DNA of 64,000 nucleotides from Cellulomonas taurus (GTDB lineage Bacteria; Actinomycetota; Actinomycetes; Actinomycetales; Cellulomonadaceae): positions 806,001-870,000 of the forward strand of contig NZ_CP051884.1 in NCBI RefSeq assembly GCF_012931845.1, in the 5' to 3' direction. Below are positions 40,301 to 49,376 of this stretch, one piece after another; the first letter of the stretch is position 1, and each line of letters begins with the position of its first letter. The position numbers were made by a program, and so were the translations under genes. The notes beneath the pieces are model-generated. The model was not told where the DNA came from. It searched no databases and was given only the letters and a program-made list of their open reading frames with translations.

Positions 40301-41853
40301 CGACAGCGGACCCGACGGACGTGCTGGACGTCCGCGGCCTGCGGGTCGCCTTCGACCGACCGGTGCTGCGTGGCGTCGACCTGCGGATCGCCCCGGGGGA
40401 GTGCGTGGCGGTGGTCGGTGGCTCCGGTGCCGGGAAGTCGGTGCTGGCCCGGGCGCTGCTCGGCCTGGAAGCGGCACACTCCGAGGGCATCACCCTGCTC
40501 GGCCGTGACGCCCGGCGGTTCTCCGCGCGGCAGTGGCGGGCGGCGCGCGGCCGGGACGTGGGGCTGGTGCTACAGGACGCCCTGGGCTCTCTGGACCCGC
40601 TGCGCACGGTGGGCGCGGAGGTGGGCGAGGCACTGACCATCCGTCGCCCCGGTGCCGCCCGACCCACCGCGAAGCAGCGCGCCGACCGGGTGCAGGACCT
40701 GCTGCGCCGGGTCGGACTGCCGGACCCGGAGCTGCGCGCGCGCCAACGGTCGGGGCAGCTGTCCGGCGGGATGCGACAGCGGGCCCTGATCGCGGCGGCC
40801 CTGTCCGCGGCACCGCCGCTGCTGATCGCCGACGAACCGACCACCGCCCTCGACGCCACCGTCGCCGCACGGGTGCTCGACCTGCTGGCCGATCTGCGCG
40901 ACGGCGGCACCGCGATCCTGCTGATCAGCCACGACCTCGGGGCGGTCGCCCGGGTCGCCGACCGGGTGCTCGTGCTGGACGAGGGGGTCGTGGTCGAGTC
41001 CGGGACGGTGGCCGAGGTGGTGGACGCGCCCCGGCACGAGGTGACCCGACGCCTGGTCGCCGCCGCCCGACTGCCGGAGGGACCCGGTCCGATGCCACCG
41101 CCCGGCGCGCCGGTGCTAGTCGGTCGCGGCCTGCGCCGGGTCTTCTCCCTGCCCGGGGGCGCTGCCGTGACCGCGGCGGACGACGTGGACGTGGAGCTGC
41201 GCGCCGGAGAAGCGATCGGGCTGGTCGGCGAGTCCGGGTCGGGCAAGACCACCCTCGCCCGGTTGCTGCTCGCCGCCGACGCCCCCGATGCCGGGACGGT
41301 GGAGTTGGACGGTGCCGCCTGGTCCACGGCGTCGGAGGCACAGCGCCGCGGGCGACGGACGGCGATCCGCTGGGTGCCGCAGGACCCGCTCGGCTCGATG
41401 GACCCCCGGCTCACGGTGCGCGGGGTGCTCCGCGACGCCGGGGCCACCGATGTCGCCGCCCTGCTGCGCACCGTGCACCTGGACCCGGCGCTGGCCGACC
41501 GGCGGCCGCGCACCCTGTCGGGCGGGCAGCGCCAGCGGGTCGCCATCGCCCGGGCGCTCGCGGCCGACCCCCGGGTGCTGATCCTGGACGAGCCGGTGTC
41601 GGCGCTCGACGTTCAGGTGCAGGCGGCAGTGCTGGATCTGCTGGTGGAGCTGCGCCGGGACACCGGCCTGGCGCTGGTGCTGGTGTCGCACGACCTCGGG
41701 GTGATCCGCCGGGTGTGCGACCGGGTGCTGGTGATGAGCGGGGGCCGGGTGGTGGAGTCCGGGCCGGTGGGCGCCGTCTTCGACCGGCCCGAGCACTCAG
41801 TGACCCGTGAGCTGCTCGCCGCGCGGGGGGTATCGACCGAGCGTCGCGGCTGA
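40297..41853 (+). CDS. Dipeptide/nickel-type ABC transporter, fused dual ATPase (second system)
   Basis: A 518-residue fusion of two ABC ATPase domains. Domain 1: Walker A GGSGAGKSV (41-49), signature LSGGMRQRALIAAALS, Walker B LLIADEPTT. Domain 2: GESGSGKTT, LSGGQRQRVAIARALA, VLILDEPVS. The ATG overlaps the DppC-type gene by 4 nt. The same two-in-one design is used in the sulfur-operon importer, so the two systems are paralogous in plan, but this one has no sulfur-metabolism genes attached. Confidence 0.93.
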   Translation: MTTADPTDVLDVRGLRVAFDRPVLRGVDLRIAPGECVAVVGGSGAGKSVLARALLGLEAAHSEGITLLGRDARRFSARQWRAARGRDVGLVLQDALGSLDPLRTVGAEVGEALTIRRPGAARPTAKQRADRVQDLLRRVGLPDPELRARQRSGQLSGGMRQRALIAAALSAAPPLLIADEPTTALDATVAARVLDLLADLRDGGTAILLISHDLGAVARVADRVLVLDEGVVVESGTVAEVVDAPRHEVTRRLVAAARLPEGPGPMPPPGAPVLVGRGLRRVFSLPGGAAVTAADDVDVELRAGEAIGLVGESGSGKTTLARLLLAADAPDAGTVELDGAAWSTASEAQRRGRRTAIRWVPQDPLGSMDPRLTVRGVLRDAGATDVAALLRTVHLDPALADRRPRTLSGGQRQRVAIARALAADPRVLILDEPVSALDVQVQAAVLDLLVELRRDTGLALVLVSHDLGVIRRVCDRVLVMSGGRVVESGPVGAVFDRPEHSVTRELLAARGVSTERRG

Positions 41854-41937
41854 TCACCACTCACATCTCGGCCCTCGACCACTCAATTCCCGCCCGGCCC
41901 GGCCCGGACCACCCCTCGGCCCGGCACGATCGAACGC

Positions 41938-43341
41938 ATGAGCAGGCAAGGGATGCAGGGGATGTGGGGGCGGGGGGTCCGGGTGGTCGCGCTGGTCGGT
42001 GTGTCGCTGCTGGCGGGTGGGGTGGCCACCGCCGCGGCGGCGGTGGGTGTGGTCGAGCCACCGGTGCCCGGCGCGGTGGAGGTGACGACGGTGCCGACCG
42101 CGGAACCGTTGTCGGCCGGTGCCGAGCCGGGGACCGGTGAGTCCGGAGCGGCTGAACCGGGGACCGCTGAGTCCGGCACCGCTGAGTCCGGCACCGCTGA
42201 GTCCGGCACCGTAGAGTCCCGCACCGCCGAGTCCGGCACGCCCGAGTTCGGGACCGCCGATCCCAGCGAGACGGTCGATCCCGCCGGGAATGCCGCCTCG
42301 AGCGGGGCGGACACGCCGATGAGCGAGCCGCCGATGGTAGGGAGCACCTGGTACGCCGTCGTCCTGGGTGAGACCAGGATCGTGGACTGGTCCGAGCTGG
42401 CCAGCCAGCTCTACCCCGATGCCGGGCCGTGGACCCTGGTGGGGGTGAGCCAGCCGGAGGTCGGCACCATGGCGGTGGACTTGACCACCGGCATCGTCTC
42501 CTACACCGCCCCGGACGCCATGCCGGAGATCAGCGGAGCGTTCACGATCACCGTCCGCGACGCCAGCGGCCAGGAGCTCGAGATCGTCTGTTCCCTGGAC
42601 CTGTTCCGCCCGACCGTGGCCGGGACCACCACGCAGGTGACCGCCGCCGGAGTCCCGATCACCTTCGGCTACGTGCCGGTCGACCAGCGGCCGATCCCGG
42701 ACCTGACCATCGCCTCGGCCATCCCGGACGCGGCAGTCGACGACACCCGACCACGGGAGCTGGCAGCGCTGACCAGCTACCTTCCGGACCGATTCGTGGC
42801 GGTCGGTCCGATCGACCCGGCGCAGGGCACGGCGCTCCTGGACACCGCGACCGACCAGGTGACCTTCACCCCGGCGACCGGATTCATCGGGGCGGCGGAG
42901 TTCTCCGCCACGGTCGGCGGGCCCGGGGGCGAGGCGACCGAGACGATCCGGGTCGACGTGCTGCATCCGCTCAGCGACACCACCCTGCGGCTCACCACAT
43001 CGGAGGCCGCCGCGGTGGACATCGACGCAGTCACCGCGGCCGGAGGCGCCGACCGGGCCTTCGCCGGTGACTGGTCGGCCGCGCAGCACGGCACCCTCGC
43101 CATGGCGCTGCCGCTGCACGGATTGCGGTACACCCCGGACCCGGGTTTCACCGGCGTGGACACCCTCACCGTCACGGTTGCCGACGACGCCGGGCAGAGC
43201 GCCACGGTCACCGTGCGGGTGCAGGTCGGTGAGTTGGCGCGCACCGGGGTCCCGGCAGGTTCGGTGCTGAGTGCCGCGGGGGGCACGCTGCTGCTCGGTC
43301 TGGGGCTGGTGGTGCTCCGGCGGCGGACCGCCACTGCCTGA
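41938..43341 (+). CDS. Sortase-anchored surface protein with Ala/Glu/Ser-rich stalk and Ig-like domains
   Basis: A 467-residue secreted protein. A signal peptide (VVALVGVSLLAGGVATAAAA) is followed by a low-complexity stalk of about nine near-repeats of AESGT (residues ~63-105). Two or three beta-rich Ig/cadherin-like modules then follow, with motifs GLRYTPDPGFTGVDTLTVTVADDAGQ and TFTPATGFIGAAEFSATVGG. It ends with a LARTG sortase E-type motif, a TM helix (GGTLLLGLGLVVL) and a basic tail RRRTATA. The start is uncertain: ATGs at 41938, 41953 and 41962 are possible, the latter two having purine runs just upstream. It is a likely partner or paralogue of the next gene. An adhesin or spacer role is inferred. 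Confidence 0.82.
   Translation: MSRQGMQGMWGRGVRVVALVGVSLLAGGVATAAAAVGVVEPPVPGAVEVTTVPTAEPLSAGAEPGTGESGAAEPGTAESGTAESGTAESGTVESRTAESGTPEFGTADPSETVDPAGNAASSGADTPMSEPPMVGSTWYAVVLGETRIVDWSELASQLYPDAGPWTLVGVSQPEVGTMAVDLTTGIVSYTAPDAMPEISGAFTITVRDASGQELEIVCSLDLFRPTVAGTTTQVTAAGVPITFGYVPVDQRPIPDLTIASAIPDAAVDDTRPRELAALTSYLPDRFVAVGPIDPAQGTALLDTATDQVTFTPATGFIGAAEFSATVGGPGGEATETIRVDVLHPLSDTTLRLTTSEAAAVDIDAVTAAGGADRAFAGDWSAAQHGTLAMALPLHGLRYTPDPGFTGVDTLTVTVADDAGQSATVTVRVQVGELARTGVPAGSVLSAAGGTLLLGLGLVVLRRRTATA
42121..42255 (+). repeat. 15-bp tandem repeat inside the surface-protein gene
   Basis: About nine in-frame copies of a 15-bp unit close to GCTGAGTCCGGCACC encode the Ala-Glu-Ser-Gly-Thr stalk. The three central copies (42166-42210) are identical or nearly so. 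Such arrays can vary in copy number between strains. Confidence 0.85.
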
Positions 43342-43343
43342 TC

Positions 43344-43420
43344 GCCGAGCGGGTCCACCTTGGTCGGCCGCAGGGCATCCGCAGGCGGAGGCCGAAGGGG
43401 CGCCCTGCCGGCCGCTCGGC
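43344..43420 (+). terminator. Branched inverted repeat after the first surface-protein gene
   Basis: Outer arms GCCGAGCGG (43344-43352) and CCGCTCGGC (43412-43420) enclose an inner pairing GGCCGCAGGGC (43366-43376) with GCCCTGCCGGCC (43402-43413, one bulge). It starts 3 nt after the stop and probably forms a terminator. The rest of the 243-nt gap to the next gene shows no gene. Confidence 0.5.
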
Positions 43421-43584
43421 TGAGGCCGGGTGAGCGCCGGGTCTGGATCGTCGTGTCCGCGCGGAGACCCGTCGCTGAGCGGACCCAACCTTTCAGTCTC
43501 CCCGTGCGTCTTCCTCTGTGACGCGGCAGTGAGCCGCGCGAGGCACGCCGGCTGCCGCACCGGCACAGATGAAGGGGAACTCTC

Positions 43585-45081
43585 ATGCGAGGGTCGATGA
43601 GGACCGGTCGGGGGCTCCGGATCGCGGCTGCGACCGGGGTGTTGGTGCTCGGAACAGGTGGCCTGACTGCGATGGCGGCCGAGCCGGGTGCGGCGGATGC
43701 GGACGCCTCGGTGGTGGTGACCGGCCCGGAGCCGCGTGACGGCGGGGCCGGGGTCACGGACCCGGCAGCGCCGTCCAGCCCGCGGGACGGTGCGGCGGCC
43801 CCGGGCGTCGCGCCCGAGCCGGAGGCCGGATCGGCGTCGGGCCCAGGGTCGTCGGTCACCCCGGCGCCTGACACCGCGCCAGCACCTGAGACCGCATTCG
43901 AGACCGCGCCGGCACCCGAGACAGCACCCGAGACCGCGCCGGCGCCGGATGCCACGCCGGGCGCCACGCCCGGGTCGGGGACCACGCCCGCTGCCGACGG
44001 CATGACCGAACCGGCGGCGGGCGATCTGGACGAACCGGACCCCGACGCCCAGGATGACGTCCCGTGGGGAGTGCTGGAGCAGCAGGTAGCCGCCGGTGCG
44101 AGCATCACGCTCGATTACCGGTCGGTGCTGGACGTCGATCTCCCGGCCGGAACCGTGCCGGTGCCGGGGGTGAGCGCCTATCCGATGGAAGGCGACCTGT
44201 CGATCCAGGGCGAGACGGTCACGTACACCGCCGCCACCTATCCGACCCTCACCGCACTGGACTTCCTGCTGCACGTCGATGTGGGCGGGGAGCGTTACCT
44301 GGTCGAGGTCATGCTCCAGGTGGCTCCGGCGCTGGAGGCCCCGGCGCTCTGGGGGGCGACGGCTCCGGGATTCCCGGTGACCTTCGACCTGGCGACCCAG
44401 TTCGACGTGGACCCGAGCAGCTCGTTGTTCCCGGCGCGGATCGTGGCGATCGACCCGATCGCCGCCACGGTGGGCACCGCGGAGATCGCCGCGGACGGGC
44501 AGTCGATCCGCTTCAGCCAGAACGATCACGCCCGGGGGTACTTCACCTTCGGCTACACCCTGGAGGACGGGCAGGGACGTCGGACGACCGGCACGGTCAA
44601 CGCCCTGCGCCTGCCCACGCTGACCCCTGCCCGGGTCGACCTGCGCACGACGGTGGATCAGCCGGTCACGGTGTCGGCGGTCGAGGCAGCCGGGGGCGAA
44701 CCCGTCTACAGCTACCAGCGGACCGGTCAGATCAGCGACGCGGGTGGTGCGGTGCGTTCGGTCGACGTCCGCACGCTGTCGTACACACCTCCGGCCGGGT
44801 TCGTCGGCACCGACACCTTCCGAGTCGATGTCGTCGACGGCATCGGGCAGGTGGCCCGGGTGGACGTGGTGGTGACGGTCGAGGCGCCCGCACAGGCCCC
44901 GGTGCCGCCGCAGGTCCCGGTCCCGCCGGTCGCTGCGGAGCCGGTGGTCGCCATGGCGGGGACCAGCAGCCTCGCCACCACCGGCGCCGACCCGGCGGGC
45001 GGCCTGCTCGCGGTGGTCGCCAGCGTGGTCGGCGGGGCCGGTCTGCTGGCCTTGCGTCGCCGACTGACCCGCCGAGGCTGA
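43585..45081 (+). CDS. Sortase-anchored surface protein with Pro/Ala/Thr-rich stalk and Ig-like domains
   Basis: A 498-residue exported protein with GAAGGGG 9 nt before its ATG. A signal peptide (AAATGVLVLGTGGLTAMA) leads into a ~100-residue Pro/Ala/Thr/Glu stalk with repeats such as APETAPETAPAPD. Ig/cadherin-like beta modules follow (for example RTLSYTPPAGFVGTDTFRVDVVDGIGQ). The end has a LATTG sortase motif, a hydrophobic helix and a basic tail LRRRLTRRG. Its C-terminal module resembles that of the preceding protein (SYTP.GF.G.DT pattern), so the two are probably diverged paralogues. No sortase gene is in the window. Confidence 0.83.
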   Translation: MRGSMRTGRGLRIAAATGVLVLGTGGLTAMAAEPGAADADASVVVTGPEPRDGGAGVTDPAAPSSPRDGAAAPGVAPEPEAGSASGPGSSVTPAPDTAPAPETAFETAPAPETAPETAPAPDATPGATPGSGTTPAADGMTEPAAGDLDEPDPDAQDDVPWGVLEQQVAAGASITLDYRSVLDVDLPAGTVPVPGVSAYPMEGDLSIQGETVTYTAATYPTLTALDFLLHVDVGGERYLVEVMLQVAPALEAPALWGATAPGFPVTFDLATQFDVDPSSSLFPARIVAIDPIAATVGTAEIAADGQSIRFSQNDHARGYFTFGYTLEDGQGRRTTGTVNALRLPTLTPARVDLRTTVDQPVTVSAVEAAGGEPVYSYQRTGQISDAGGAVRSVDVRTLSYTPPAGFVGTDTFRVDVVDGIGQVARVDVVVTVEAPAQAPVPPQVPVPPVAAEPVVAMAGTSSLATTGADPAGGLLAVVASVVGGAGLLALRRRLTRRG

Positions 45082-45102
45082 GCCGGAGGGTCCGGCCGGA
45101 AC

Positions 45103-45131
45103 CCCGGTTCGACCGTCAGGGTCGACCGGCG
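45103..45131. terminator. Weak hairpin between surface-protein gene and ROK gene
   Basis: CCGGTTCGACC and GGGTCGACCGG pair with one bulge around a 4-nt loop, between two convergent genes. Confidence 0.4.
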
Positions 45132-45165
45132 ACGATCCGGCAGTTCCCGTCGCCGGGGGTGGCGG

Positions 45166-46347
45166 TCACGCGATGAGCGCGTCCACCGCCTCCGGCGACA
45201 GCACGTGGTCGACGGCCATCGCGCTGGCCCCGAGGATGCCGACCTGGGACCGCGCCTGCGAGGTCACGATCCGCAGGTGCTGGGTGGCCAGCGGCAGGGT
45301 GCGGGAGTAGACCACCTCGCGGATGCCGGCGATCAGGTGTTCCCCGGCCTCGGCCAGGATGCCGCCGATCACGATCATCTGCGGGTTGAGCAGGCTGACG
45401 CAGGCGGCGAGCACCGCGCCGATCTCCCGCCCCGCCTGGCGCACCGCCCGGCTGGCCGCCAGATCACCGGCGCGGACCAGCGCGACGACGTCGGCGCCGC
45501 TGCGGGCGCTCAGACCCTGGCGGGTGAGGGAGTCGGCGACCGCCTGACCGGAGGCCACCGCCTCCAGGCAGCCGACGTTGCCGCAGCGGCAGGGCACCCC
45601 TTCGGCACCGGGGACGGCGATGTGGCCGATGTCCCCGGCCGTGCCCTGGGCGCCACGGCGTAGGTCGCCGTCGCAGATGACGCCGGAGCCGATGCCGGTG
45701 GCGACCTTGACGAACAGCAGGTCGTCCACCTCCGGCCAGGCGGTGCGGTGCTCGCCGAGGGCCATCAGGTTGACGTCGTTGTCGACCAGCACCGGGACGT
45801 GCAGCTGGGCGGCGAGGATGCCGGGCACGTCGACGTCGTCCCAGGCGGGCATGATCGGCGGGTTGATCGGACGGCCGGTGGAGTGCTCGACCGGTCCGGG
45901 CAGGCCGACGCCGACTCCGGCGAGGTCGCTCAGGTCGCGTCCCTGGTCGGCGAGGAGCTGGTGTGCGCTGGACACCACCCAGTCCAGGACCACCTGCGGG
46001 CCCTCGGCGATGGCCAGGGTGGCGTCGGTCTCGGCGAGCACGGTGCTGGACAGGTCGGTGATCGCGGCGCGGGCGTGGGTGGCACCGAGCTCGACGGCCA
46101 GCACGACCTTGGCGGTCGGGGCGAAAGCGAAGGTGGTGGGTGGGCGTCCACCGGTGGAGCTGGCCTCACCGGCGGGGGCGATCAGTCCCGCGGACATCAG
46201 CAGATCGACCCGGGCGGCGATGGTGGACCGCGCCTGCCCGGTGGCACCGGCGAGGTCGGCACGGGTCCGGGGACGACCGTCCCGGAGGAGTTGGAACAGC
46301 TCACCGGCCCCGGTGTGCCGCTGGGGGAGCTTCACGACGTCCTGCAC
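45166..46347 (-). CDS. ROK family transcriptional regulator
   Basis: A regulator of about 393 residues. A winged HTH (ELFQLLRDGRPRTRADLAGATGQARSTIAARVDLLMSAGLI) is followed by a ROK sugar-kinase-like domain with the zinc-binding motif CRCGNVGCLE and the ATP/sugar loop VKVATGIGSGVICDG. The start is either GTG 46347 or GTG 46335; the latter has AGGA 4-5 nt upstream. The open frame to 46428 is not supported. It is divergent from the ribose-type ABC importer operon, with a palindrome at 46407-46423 in between, and is the likely sugar-responsive repressor of that array. Confidence 0.9.
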   Translation of the reverse strand: MQDVVKLPQRHTGAGELFQLLRDGRPRTRADLAGATGQARSTIAARVDLLMSAGLIAPAGEASSTGGRPPTTFAFAPTAKVVLAVELGATHARAAITDLSSTVLAETDATLAIAEGPQVVLDWVVSSAHQLLADQGRDLSDLAGVGVGLPGPVEHSTGRPINPPIMPAWDDVDVPGILAAQLHVPVLVDNDVNLMALGEHRTAWPEVDDLLFVKVATGIGSGVICDGDLRRGAQGTAGDIGHIAVPGAEGVPCRCGNVGCLEAVASGQAVADSLTRQGLSARSGADVVALVRAGDLAASRAVRQAGREIGAVLAACVSLLNPQMIVIGGILAEAGEHLIAGIREVVYSRTLPLATQHLRIVTSQARSQVGILGASAMAVDHVLSPEAVDALIA

Positions 46348-46406
46348 CCGGCTAGTGAACCACGAAGTCCAGGACCGGAAGTCAGCTTTCGTCGAACCTG
46401 TGCGGA

Positions 46407-46423
46407 ACTTGTGCTTGGCAAGT
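46407..46423. promoter_or_regulatory. Candidate ROK operator
   Basis: ACTTG-N7-CAAGT inverted repeat containing a nested CTTG-G-CAAG palindrome, 60 bp upstream of the ROK start in the 293-bp divergent region. A TTGACA at 46606-46611 and a TAACGT at 46577-46582 are possible promoter parts for the importer operon. Nothing else is evident in this intergenic stretch. Confidence 0.4.
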
Positions 46424-46640
46424 GGCAAAAGGTCCCGTACGGTCCTGGTTGTCCGACTTCGTCACACTTCGACTGCCAGTCACGGCCGCAATGACGCGCG
46501 CTGTCACCTCGCCGGACCCATGAACGCCTCAAGACCTGGGGCGAACTCCCTCCCGCTTCTGTCGGTCACGATCACATAACGTGCCGACCAGCTTCCAACT
46601 TTTGATTGACAGCCGACAGAACTCTGGTCAGGATCACCAC

Positions 46641-48158
46641 ATGGTCAACGCCGACCCCCAGCCGCTGCTCCAGATGCGCGGCATCGTCAAGGAATTCCCG
46701 GGTGCCCGGGCGCTCGACGGAGTGGACCTGGAGGTCCTCCCCGGAGAGGTGCACTGCCTGCTCGGGCAGAACGGCGCCGGGAAATCCACCCTGATCAAGA
46801 TCCTCGCCGGTGCGCACCAGCCCACCGACGGCACCGTGCTGGTCGACGGGCAGCCCGTCACCATCACCACTCCGGTCGCCGCCCTCTCCCTCGGCATCGC
46901 CACCATGTACCAGGAACTGGACGTGGTCGGCGGGCTGACGGTGGCCGAGAACATCTACCTCGGGCACGAGCTCGCCACCGCCGGGGTGCAGCGTCGCCGC
47001 GAGGCCCGCCAGCGCACCCGCGAGCTGCTGCGCCGGCTCGGGCACGCCGAGCTGTCGCCCAACCGGGAGGTCGGCACCCTGTCGGCCGCCGCCCAGCAGG
47101 TGGTGTCGATGGCCCGGGCACTGTCCCACGACGCCCGCGTCATCATCATGGACGAGCCGTCCGCGGTCTTGGACTCGGACGAGGTGCAGAACCTGTTCCG
47201 GGTGGTGCGCGAGCTGACCGCCGCCGGGGTCGCCATCGTCTACATCTCGCACCGGATGGAGGAGATCCGCGCGATCGGCGACCGGATCACCGTGCTGAAG
47301 GACGGTCGCACCGTCGCCGCCAACCTGCCGGTGGCCGAGACCCCGACCGCCGACCTGATCCGCCTGATGACCGGCCGCAGCGTCGAGTACGCCTTCCCGG
47401 CGGCACCCCCGGCCGACCCCGCCGCCCCGGTGGTGCTGGACGTGACCGACCTCGCGCTGCGCGGGACCTTCCGCGATGTCAGCTTCCAGGTGCGGGCCGG
47501 GGAGATCGTCGGGCTCGCCGGACTGGTCGGCTCGGGTCGCTCCGAGATCCTGGAGACCATCTACGGGGCGCGCAAGGCCAGCGCCGGGACGGTGACCGTC
47601 GGTGACACCCGACTGCGCGCCGGGTCGGTCGGCGCCGCGGTGAAGGCCGGGATCGGACTGGCCCCCGAGGAACGCAAGAGCCAGGGTCTGCTGTTGGACG
47701 AGCCGGTCTACCGCAACATCACGCTGTCCACCTTCGGTCGCTTCGCCAACGGCGGGCTGCTGAACGAGAAGGCCGAGCGGGACGCGGCACAGGAGCAGGC
47801 CGAGTCGCTGGACCTGCGCCCCACCGGCGTCGACCGGGCGATCCGCACCCTGTCCGGCGGCAACCAGCAGAAGGCGATGCTGGCCCGCTGGCTGGTGCAC
47901 GGCTGCCGGGTGCTGCTGCTGGACGAACCGACCCGGGGTGTCGACGTCGGTGCCCGGGCCGAGATCTACGCCCTGGTGCGCCGACTGGCCGATTCCGGGG
48001 CCGCCGTCGTGGTGGTCTCCAGCGAGATCCCGGAGGTGCTCGGTCTGGCCGACCGGGTGCTGGTGGTGTCCGAGGGCCGGGTGGTGCACACCGGGCCGAC
48101 CGATCAGATCGACGAGCACGCCGTGCTCGACATGGTGATGGAAGGAAGTGCGGCGTGA
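46641..48158 (+). CDS. Sugar ABC transporter ATPase (RbsA/MglA/XylG type)
   Basis: A 505-residue dual ATPase of the ribose/galactose/xylose class (CUT2). Domain 1 has Walker A GQNGAGKST (42-50), a signature region TLSAAAQQVVSMARAL and Walker B VIIMDEPSA. Domain 2 has the degenerate Walker A typical of this class (GLVGSGRSE), signature LSGGNQQKAMLARWL and Walker B LLLDEPTRGVDVG. ATG 46641 has AGGA 7 nt upstream. It is the first gene of the sugar array and overlaps the permease gene by 4 nt. The cargo is a monosaccharide or cyclitol; downstream inositol-type genes make a cyclitol attractive. Confidence 0.94.
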   Translation: MVNADPQPLLQMRGIVKEFPGARALDGVDLEVLPGEVHCLLGQNGAGKSTLIKILAGAHQPTDGTVLVDGQPVTITTPVAALSLGIATMYQELDVVGGLTVAENIYLGHELATAGVQRRREARQRTRELLRRLGHAELSPNREVGTLSAAAQQVVSMARALSHDARVIIMDEPSAVLDSDEVQNLFRVVRELTAAGVAIVYISHRMEEIRAIGDRITVLKDGRTVAANLPVAETPTADLIRLMTGRSVEYAFPAAPPADPAAPVVLDVTDLALRGTFRDVSFQVRAGEIVGLAGLVGSGRSEILETIYGARKASAGTVTVGDTRLRAGSVGAAVKAGIGLAPEERKSQGLLLDEPVYRNITLSTFGRFANGGLLNEKAERDAAQEQAESLDLRPTGVDRAIRTLSGGNQQKAMLARWLVHGCRVLLLDEPTRGVDVGARAEIYALVRRLADSGAAVVVVSSEIPEVLGLADRVLVVSEGRVVHTGPTDQIDEHAVLDMVMEGSAA

Positions 48159-49195
48159 GCCACCAGACCGCAGCGGCGCCGCCGGCGCCCAACGAGCAGG
48201 CCCGGGTCGAGAAGCAGGCAGCGGTCAAGTCCCGCTACTCCTTCGGCGGCGCCGGGACCCGGAACATCGGACTGATCATCGCCCTGGTGGTGCTGTTCGT
48301 GATCGGGTACGCCACCTCCGGCACCCGGTTCGCCAGCCTGGACAACCTCACGGTGATCGTCTCCACCGCCTCGATCATCGGGGTGCTGAGCATCGGGATG
48401 ACCTTCGTGATCACGGCGGGTGGCATCGACCTGTCGGTGGGATCGGTGCTCGGACTGGCATCGGTGTGGGCGACCACGCTCGCCACGCAGACCATGGCCG
48501 GGCAGTACGGCTGGATCGTGATGGTCGGCTGCGCGCTGCTGGTCGGCGTCGGTGCCGGTCTGATCAACGGTGTGCTGATCGCCTACGGGAAGGTGGTCGC
48601 CTTCATCGCGACCCTGGCCATGCTGGTCGCCGCCCGCGGCCTCGCCGAGCTGATCGCCCAGCGCCGCACCCAGCTGGTGAACGTCGACAGCTTCAACTCC
48701 ACCTTCAAGGGTGACCTGCTCGGGGTGCCGAAGATCGTCTGGATCTTCGCCCTGGTCGCGGTCGCCGGGTGGTTCCTGCTCAACCGCACCACCTTCGGTC
48801 GCCGCACGGTGGCGGTGGGGGGCAACCCGGAGGCGGCGCGCCTGGCCGGCATCCCGGTCAAGCGGCACACCATGATGCTGTACGCCCTGGCTGGTCTCGC
48901 CGCCGGGATCGCCGCGGTGATGATGCTGGCCCGCACCGGTGCCGGGTCCTCCACCAACGGTCAGCTGTACGAGCTGGACGCCATCGCCGCGGTGGTGGTC
49001 GGCGGCACGCTGCTGGTCGGTGGTCGCGGCACCATCGTCGGCACCGTGCTCGGTGTGCTGATCTTCGCCACCCTGACCAACCTGTTCGTGCAGAACAACC
49101 TGGACTCCTCGGTGCAGTCGGTGGCCAAGGGGGCGATCATCATCGCCGCCGTCCTCCTGCAGCAGCGCTTCGTCTCCCGCGGCCGAGCGGGCTAA
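48155..49195 (+). CDS. Sugar ABC transporter permease (RbsC type)
   Basis: A 346-residue CUT2 permease with 8-10 TM helices, a ~45-residue cytoplasmic N-terminus, the GMTFVITAGGIDLSVGSVLGL motif typical of RbsC/XylH and the loop RTTFGRRTVAVGGNPEAARLAGIPV that meets the ATPase. GTG start overlaps the ATPase gene by 4 nt. Confidence 0.94.
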   Translation: MSHQTAAAPPAPNEQARVEKQAAVKSRYSFGGAGTRNIGLIIALVVLFVIGYATSGTRFASLDNLTVIVSTASIIGVLSIGMTFVITAGGIDLSVGSVLGLASVWATTLATQTMAGQYGWIVMVGCALLVGVGAGLINGVLIAYGKVVAFIATLAMLVAARGLAELIAQRRTQLVNVDSFNSTFKGDLLGVPKIVWIFALVAVAGWFLLNRTTFGRRTVAVGGNPEAARLAGIPVKRHTMMLYALAGLAAGIAAVMMLARTGAGSSTNGQLYELDAIAAVVVGGTLLVGGRGTIVGTVLGVLIFATLTNLFVQNNLDSSVQSVAKGAIIIAAVLLQQRFVSRGRAG

Positions 49196-49230
49196 CCCCC
49201 AGCAACCCCACCCCACCCCCACCCCCGGTC

Positions 49231-49299
49231 GAGGTCGGCAGTTCCCGCCCGAGGTCGGCAGTTCGCCCACCCGCGGACGGCCGGAAGTGCCGACTTCGC
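49231..49299. repeat. 20-bp repeat element (two direct units plus inverted unit), copy 1
   Basis: Two direct 20-bp units starting GAGGTCGGCAGTT at 49231 and 49251 are followed by an inverted diverged unit (AAGTGCCGACTTC, 49285-49297). It can form a hairpin between the permease and binding-protein genes. The same family recurs at 60966-61053. Confidence 0.8.
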
Positions 49300-49376
49300 G
49301 CCAGCCCCCGTCCCTGCTCAGGTTCGTCACCGCGCTACCCACCCCTGCCCTGATACCTGGAATCAAAGGAGATTTC

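Noticed and set aside
42121-42255. CRISPR-like regular repeats
   Set aside because: The 15-bp units are contiguous, in frame, encode a stalk peptide and have no spacers.
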